From Crenothrix sp043729335 (GTDB lineage: Bacteria; Pseudomonadota; Gammaproteobacteria; Methylococcales; Methylomonadaceae): a DNA stretch of 64,000 nucleotides. The stretch spans positions 62,001 to 126,000 of the forward strand of contig NZ_JAYTLQ010000019.1 of NCBI RefSeq assembly GCF_043729335.1. Direction: 5' to 3'. The notes under the pieces were generated by a model that saw nothing but the letters and a program-made list of their open reading frames with translations, did no database searches and was not told the DNA's origin. Of this stretch, positions 60,651 through 64,000 are shown one piece after another (the first letter of the stretch is position 1; each line of letters opens with the position of its first letter). The position numbers and the translations under genes are program-made.

Positions 60651-61202
60651 ATGATAAATCATATCCTTACCTGCCATCCAGCTGTGGATTGCCCACCTGA
60701 AGGGCAGGTATCCGCTACAATAAAAGTTTTACCTGCCCACAGCCTAGTTTTAAGCTATTGTTTACAAAGTAATTTACATCATTTAAGCATCCCTGAAAAA
60801 CAGCGTCCTGCGAGTGTTGATGGCTTATGGAAGCATACCTGCTTTGAAGTTTTTATTGCCATAGAAGGTGATTCACGCTATCAAGAATTTAATTTTTCCC
60901 CATCTGGGCAATGGGCAAGTTATTTGTTCAACGATTATCGGGAACGGCGTGATTGGCATTCAGATCATGTTTATGCGCTTAATGTGGAGCAAACTGAGAC
61001 CGATTTACAGCTAAATGTCATTATTCCTTTTAGCGAATTACCCCTGATAGATAATAGTAAAACGCTTCAGATAGGTTTAACGGCTGTTCTTGAAGCCAAA
61101 GATGGCAGCCGATCCTATTGGGCATTGCATCACCCTGCTGATGAACCGGACTTTCATCATCGAGCAGGCTTTGTTTATACAATTGAACCACACTTTTTTT
61201 AG
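60651..61202 (+). CDS. DOMON-like domain protein
   Basis: A 183-residue protein with a DOMON-like beta-sandwich pattern: RPASVDGLWKHTCFEVFIAIEGDSRYQEFNFSPSGQWASYLFNDYRERR, and later YWALHHPADEPDFHHRAGFV. DOMON domains bind haem or sugar; neither is shown here. No signal peptide is seen. ATG 60651 is chosen over a TTG frame from 60627. It is 5 bases upstream of the DUF1343 gene, a common pairing. Confidence 0.82.
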   Translation: MINHILTCHPAVDCPPEGQVSATIKVLPAHSLVLSYCLQSNLHHLSIPEKQRPASVDGLWKHTCFEVFIAIEGDSRYQEFNFSPSGQWASYLFNDYRERRDWHSDHVYALNVEQTETDLQLNVIIPFSELPLIDNSKTLQIGLTAVLEAKDGSRSYWALHHPADEPDFHHRAGFVYTIEPHFF

Positions 61203-61207
61203 ATACT

Positions 61208-62410
61208 ATGAAATTTGGCATAGACCGATTACTTGAAGATTCTACGTTGCGTTTGCCGTTGGTAGGTAAGCGCGTTGCTTTATTGGCACATCCTGCGTCA
61301 GTCACCCAGGATTTAACCCATTCGCTCGATGCACTGGCAAGCTTGTCAGACATTACCTTGAGTGCGGCGTTCGGCCCACAGCATGGGCTACGCGGTGACA
61401 AGCAAGATAATATGATGGAATCAGCGGATTTTATCGATCCTGTGCTGGGGATTCCAGTATTCAGCTTATACGGTGAAGTACGCTACCCCACCGATGCTAT
61501 GATGGATACGTTTGATGTCCTGTTGGTTGATTTACAGGATTTGGGCTGTCGTATCTACACCTTTATCACCACCTTGCGCTATGTGTTGGAAGCCGCTGCC
61601 AAGCATAACAAACAGGTGTGGATACTAGATAGGCCTAATCCGGCGGGTCGTCCCGTAGAAGGCTTTACCTTGCGTGCAGGTTGGGAAAGTTTTGTCGGCG
61701 CAGCTGCTATGCCTATGCGCCACGGCTTAACGATGGCAGAGTTGGCAAAGTGGTTTATTAACACCTTGGCGCTGGATGTCGATTGCCAGATTATTGCGAT
61801 GGAAGGCTGGCAACCCAATACAGCGCCCGGTTACGGTTGGCCATTGGGTGAGCGGGTGTGGATTAATCCCAGCCCTAATGCGCCTAATTTAGGGATGGCA
61901 CGTTGTTATGCCGGAACAGTCATGCTGGAAGGGGCAACGCTTTCTGAAGGGCGTGGTACAACGCGGCCGTTGGAGCTGTTTGGTGCGCCGGATATTGATG
62001 CAGGGCGCATCATTAAAACCATGCGCGACATGGCGCCGCAGTGGTTGCAGGGCTGTCGATTACGTGAATGCTGGTTTGAACCCACTTTTCATAAACATGC
62101 GCACCAGCTTTGTGCGGGGGTACAAATTCATGTTGAGGACAGTGCTTACGATCATGACGCCTTCCGTCCGTGGCGCTTACAGACCTTGGCTTTTAAAGCG
62201 ATACGTACCCTACAGCCGGATTATCCGTTGTGGCGTGATTTTCCGTATGAATACGAACTGGATCGTTTGGCGATTGATGTGATTAATGGCTCGCCATTAT
62301 TGCGTGAGTGGGTAGATGATGCACAGGCCACCCCTGAAGATTTGGAAGCTCTTGTTCAAATTGATGAGAAAGCCTGGGAAGAACAGAGGCGGGCATTTTT
62401 GTTGTACTAG
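61208..62410 (+). CDS. DUF1343 (NamZ-like) exo-N-acetylmuramidase family protein
   Basis: A 400-residue protein of the DUF1343 family, in which Bacillus NamZ removes terminal N-acetylmuramic acid from peptidoglycan fragments. Family landmarks: FGPQHGLRGDKQDNM, PVFSLYGEVRYPTDAMM, DLQDLGCRIYTFI, LDRPNPAGRPVEG, PMRHGLTMAELAKW, and NPSPNAPNLGMARCYAGTVMLEGATLSEGRGTTRPLE. There is no signal peptide, so if active it acts in the cytoplasm on recycled cell-wall pieces. Confidence 0.9.
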   Translation: MKFGIDRLLEDSTLRLPLVGKRVALLAHPASVTQDLTHSLDALASLSDITLSAAFGPQHGLRGDKQDNMMESADFIDPVLGIPVFSLYGEVRYPTDAMMDTFDVLLVDLQDLGCRIYTFITTLRYVLEAAAKHNKQVWILDRPNPAGRPVEGFTLRAGWESFVGAAAMPMRHGLTMAELAKWFINTLALDVDCQIIAMEGWQPNTAPGYGWPLGERVWINPSPNAPNLGMARCYAGTVMLEGATLSEGRGTTRPLELFGAPDIDAGRIIKTMRDMAPQWLQGCRLRECWFEPTFHKHAHQLCAGVQIHVEDSAYDHDAFRPWRLQTLAFKAIRTLQPDYPLWRDFPYEYELDRLAIDVINGSPLLREWVDDAQATPEDLEALVQIDEKAWEEQRRAFLLY

Positions 62411-62565
62411 CCTGAGGAGTAATCTTGGTTTGCCGGGAATATCTATCAACGGGATGTTATCGGCCTTTTGAGGTTGAACAACGCGAAATGTTTTTGATGG
62501 CTTACAAGACTAGACAATGATATGCGTTATAATGCCCTTGTTTTTGTTGCTGTAGGATGCAGTAA

Positions 62566-63186
62566 ATGGCTCAATTTTTTCAAATACATCCGGAAAATCC
62601 ACAGTTGCGTTTGATACATCGCGCTGTGGAGATACTCCGTAATGGCGGCGTTATTATTTATCCCACCGATTCATCTTATGCGCTGGCTTGTCAGGTAGGC
62701 GATAAAAATGCTTTGGACAAAATACGACGAATCAGGCAGCTGAACGATAAGCATGACTTTACCTTGCTATGCAAAGACTTGGCTCAAATATCCATGTTTG
62801 TCAAACTAGGCAACGATGCGCATCGCTTGATTAAAGCCTTAACACCTGGGCCATTCACCTTTATTTTGGATGCAACCCGAGAAGTGCCGCGCAGATTGCA
62901 GCACCCCAATAAAAAAACCATTGGTGTGCGTATTTCCAGTCATCCGATTGCCCAAATGTTAGTTGCGGAGCTGGATGATCCTATCTTCACCTCTACTTTG
63001 GTTATGCCTGGCGATACCGATGCGATGAGCGATCCTTACGATATTAGGGAAAGACTGGAACATGAAGTGGATTTGATCATTGATGCAGGTATTATTCCTT
63101 TTGAATCTAGCACGATGATTGAATTTACTAAAACAGGCCCGGAAATTATTAGACAGGGCATCGGTTTAGTGCCGATGTTGGACTAA
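62566..63186 (+). CDS. Sua5/YciO/YrdC-family protein (YciO-like)
   Basis: A 206-residue protein with the YrdC-type threonylcarbamoyl-AMP synthase fold: IIYPTDSSYALACQVGDKNALDKIRRIRQLNDKHDFTLLCKDLAQIS, LTPGPFTFILDATREVPRR, TIGVRISSHPIAQMLV. The text and length are closest to YciO, whose activity is weaker than that of TsaC/YrdC. If it is the main enzyme it would feed TsaE (7429-7851) in t6A synthesis. It lies 16 bases before the protease gene, likely the same operon. Confidence 0.9.
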   Translation: MAQFFQIHPENPQLRLIHRAVEILRNGGVIIYPTDSSYALACQVGDKNALDKIRRIRQLNDKHDFTLLCKDLAQISMFVKLGNDAHRLIKALTPGPFTFILDATREVPRRLQHPNKKTIGVRISSHPIAQMLVAELDDPIFTSTLVMPGDTDAMSDPYDIRERLEHEVDLIIDAGIIPFESSTMIEFTKTGPEIIRQGIGLVPMLD

Positions 63187-63201
63187 TTAGGATAATATAT
63201 A

Positions 63202-63852
63202 ATGGATGAATTATCGTTATTGCAGCGCATAGTTGTTTGGATTTTGCCGGTTATTTTTGCCATTACCGTGCATGAGGTTGCACACGGTTGGGTGGCTAAA
63301 CGTTACGGTGATAATACAGCATCACTGCTGGGACGGTTGACGCTTAATCCCATCAAACATATGGATCTTGTCGGTACGCTTATTTTGCCCGGCATATTAT
63401 TGTTGACGGGCACTGGTTTTATTTTTGGCTGGGCTAAGCCGGTACCGGTAGACGCTCGTAACTTTAAAAACCCGCGGCATGACATGGCTATAGTGGCTTT
63501 AGCTGGACCGGTTGCAAATTTGTTGATGGCATTGGGCTGGGCGTTATTGGCGCGAGTGGGCGTTACTGTAGGGATAGAAAGTATCTCTATGCCGCTTATT
63601 TATATGGGGATTGCTGGAATATCCATTAATTTGGCTTTAGCATTGTTGAATTTGTTACCTATTCCGCCGTTAGATGGCAGCCGTATTTTGACCGGTATTT
63701 TGCCCAATAGATTGGCCTGGCAGTATAACCAGTTAGAACGTTATGGCTTTATTATTCTGCTCGTATTACTGTATACCAAAGTGCTGAATGTGATTTTAGA
63801 ATACCCGATGTACGTTGCTCAAAACCTGTTTATGTCAATTGCCGGGCTATAA
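63202..63852 (+). CDS. Site-2 protease family (M50) membrane metalloprotease
   Basis: A 216-residue intramembrane protease: zinc motif HEVAH at residues 24-28, a short GRLTLNPIKHMDLVGTLILP segment, and the second motif NLLPIPPLDGSRIL (about 150-163) with the third ligand Asp. It lacks PDZ domains and is half the length of RseP, so it belongs to the small YwhC-like group. It lies between sua5-like and scpA genes, a conserved order in proteobacteria. Substrate unknown. Confidence 0.92.
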   Translation: MDELSLLQRIVVWILPVIFAITVHEVAHGWVAKRYGDNTASLLGRLTLNPIKHMDLVGTLILPGILLLTGTGFIFGWAKPVPVDARNFKNPRHDMAIVALAGPVANLLMALGWALLARVGVTVGIESISMPLIYMGIAGISINLALALLNLLPIPPLDGSRILTGILPNRLAWQYNQLERYGFIILLVLLYTKVLNVILEYPMYVAQNLFMSIAGL

Positions 63853-63866
63853 TTTTTTATTAAATT

Positions 63867-64000
63867 GTGACTGATTCTATCGCTGAAAGAGAGCTTATCG
63901 AGCAAATACCCGCATTATCGCCCGTGTACGCGATGGTGAATGGTGAACCGTTTGCGCAACTTCCGGATGATCTTTACATTCCTACCCATGCGTTGGAAGT
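63867..64000 (+). CDS. scpA: Segregation and condensation protein ScpA (3' end beyond window)
   Basis: The last 134 bases read from GTG 63867 into a frame open to the window edge: NGEPFAQLPDDLYIPTHALEV is the N-terminal wording of ScpA, the kleisin subunit of the bacterial SMC condensin. Only about 44 residues are visible. The S2P-scpA order supports the call. Confidence 0.8.
   Translation, partial: MTDSIAERELIEQIPALSPVYAMVNGEPFAQLPDDLYIPTHALE

Noticed and set aside
1..64000. CRISPR array, rRNA genes, prophage or intact insertion sequence
   Set aside because: I saw no regularly spaced direct repeats, no rRNA sequence and no phage structural genes; the only IS-like sequence is the InsA remnant at 29094-29372.

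Overview
The window looks like a chromosome segment of a free-living gammaproteobacterium with moderate, roughly mid-40s GC (judged by eye). The core genes (uvrY-type regulator, ispG, proA-nadD-rsfS, nnr-tsaE-amiC-mutL, scpA) are proteobacterial in type. The mix of inorganic-carbon uptake, NtrC/sigma-54 nitrate assimilation, NnrS and a MutL with endonuclease-type motifs would fit an aquatic methanotroph or chemolithotroph (Methylococcales-like). That placement is inference: no methane oxidation gene is in the window.

Layout. 1-11.5 kb: housekeeping genes, with a decayed HicBA toxin-antitoxin pair and palindromic intergenic repeats. 11.7-17.5 kb (minus strand): a small FNR-box-associated ORF, an SRPBCC protein, and two complete two-component systems (one sigma-54/NtrC-type, one OmpR-type). 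17.7-28.6 kb: a dissolved-inorganic-carbon (DIC) cluster with a beta-carbonic anhydrase, two SulP transporters, a small membrane protein, DabA-DabB, a DUF2490 outer-membrane protein and a Gly-rich lipoprotein. 28.6-29.4 kb: a scrambled zone with partial duplications and an IS1 InsA-like remnant. 29.5-39.2 kb: PepSY protein, OmpR-type two-component system, TolC-like protein, MFS transporter and an RND pump. 39.2-47.7 kb: assorted genes including NnrS, a DUF455 ferritin-like protein, VanZ-like protein, tRNA-Leu(UAA) and an ArsS-like radical SAM enzyme. 47.8-60.6 kb: nitrate assimilation (Ser/Thr kinase-PP2C fusion, NarK, NirB, NirD, PhzF-like protein, NasA, CcdAB, and a fused DmsB-DmsC-type electron-transfer protein). 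60.6-64 kb: DOMON-like protein, NamZ-like DUF1343, Sua5/YciO, site-2 protease and the start of scpA.

How it works together. In the DIC cluster the anhydrase interconverts CO2 and bicarbonate, SulP proteins would import bicarbonate, and DabAB would couple ion flux to vectorial CO2 hydration. The dabA promoter region carries two copies of a 36-bp dyad operator with the same geometry. In the nitrate cluster, narK-kinase and nirBD-phzF diverge from a 330-bp region with a sigma-54 promoter facing each way and two NtrC-type sites between them, so nitrate/nitrite uptake and reduction appear to be switched on together under nitrogen limitation. NasA would make the nitrite that NirBD reduces; the fused FeS/membrane-anchor protein downstream is a candidate electron donor.

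The most notable items are the shared sigma-54/NtrC control region, the paired operator at dabA, NasA next to a DmsB-DmsC fusion, the duplicated DUF2490 3' end joined to a small membrane ORF, and several perfect regulatory dyads (FNR, CRP, OmpR-type direct repeat, PepSY-operon dyad, ccdAB promoter).
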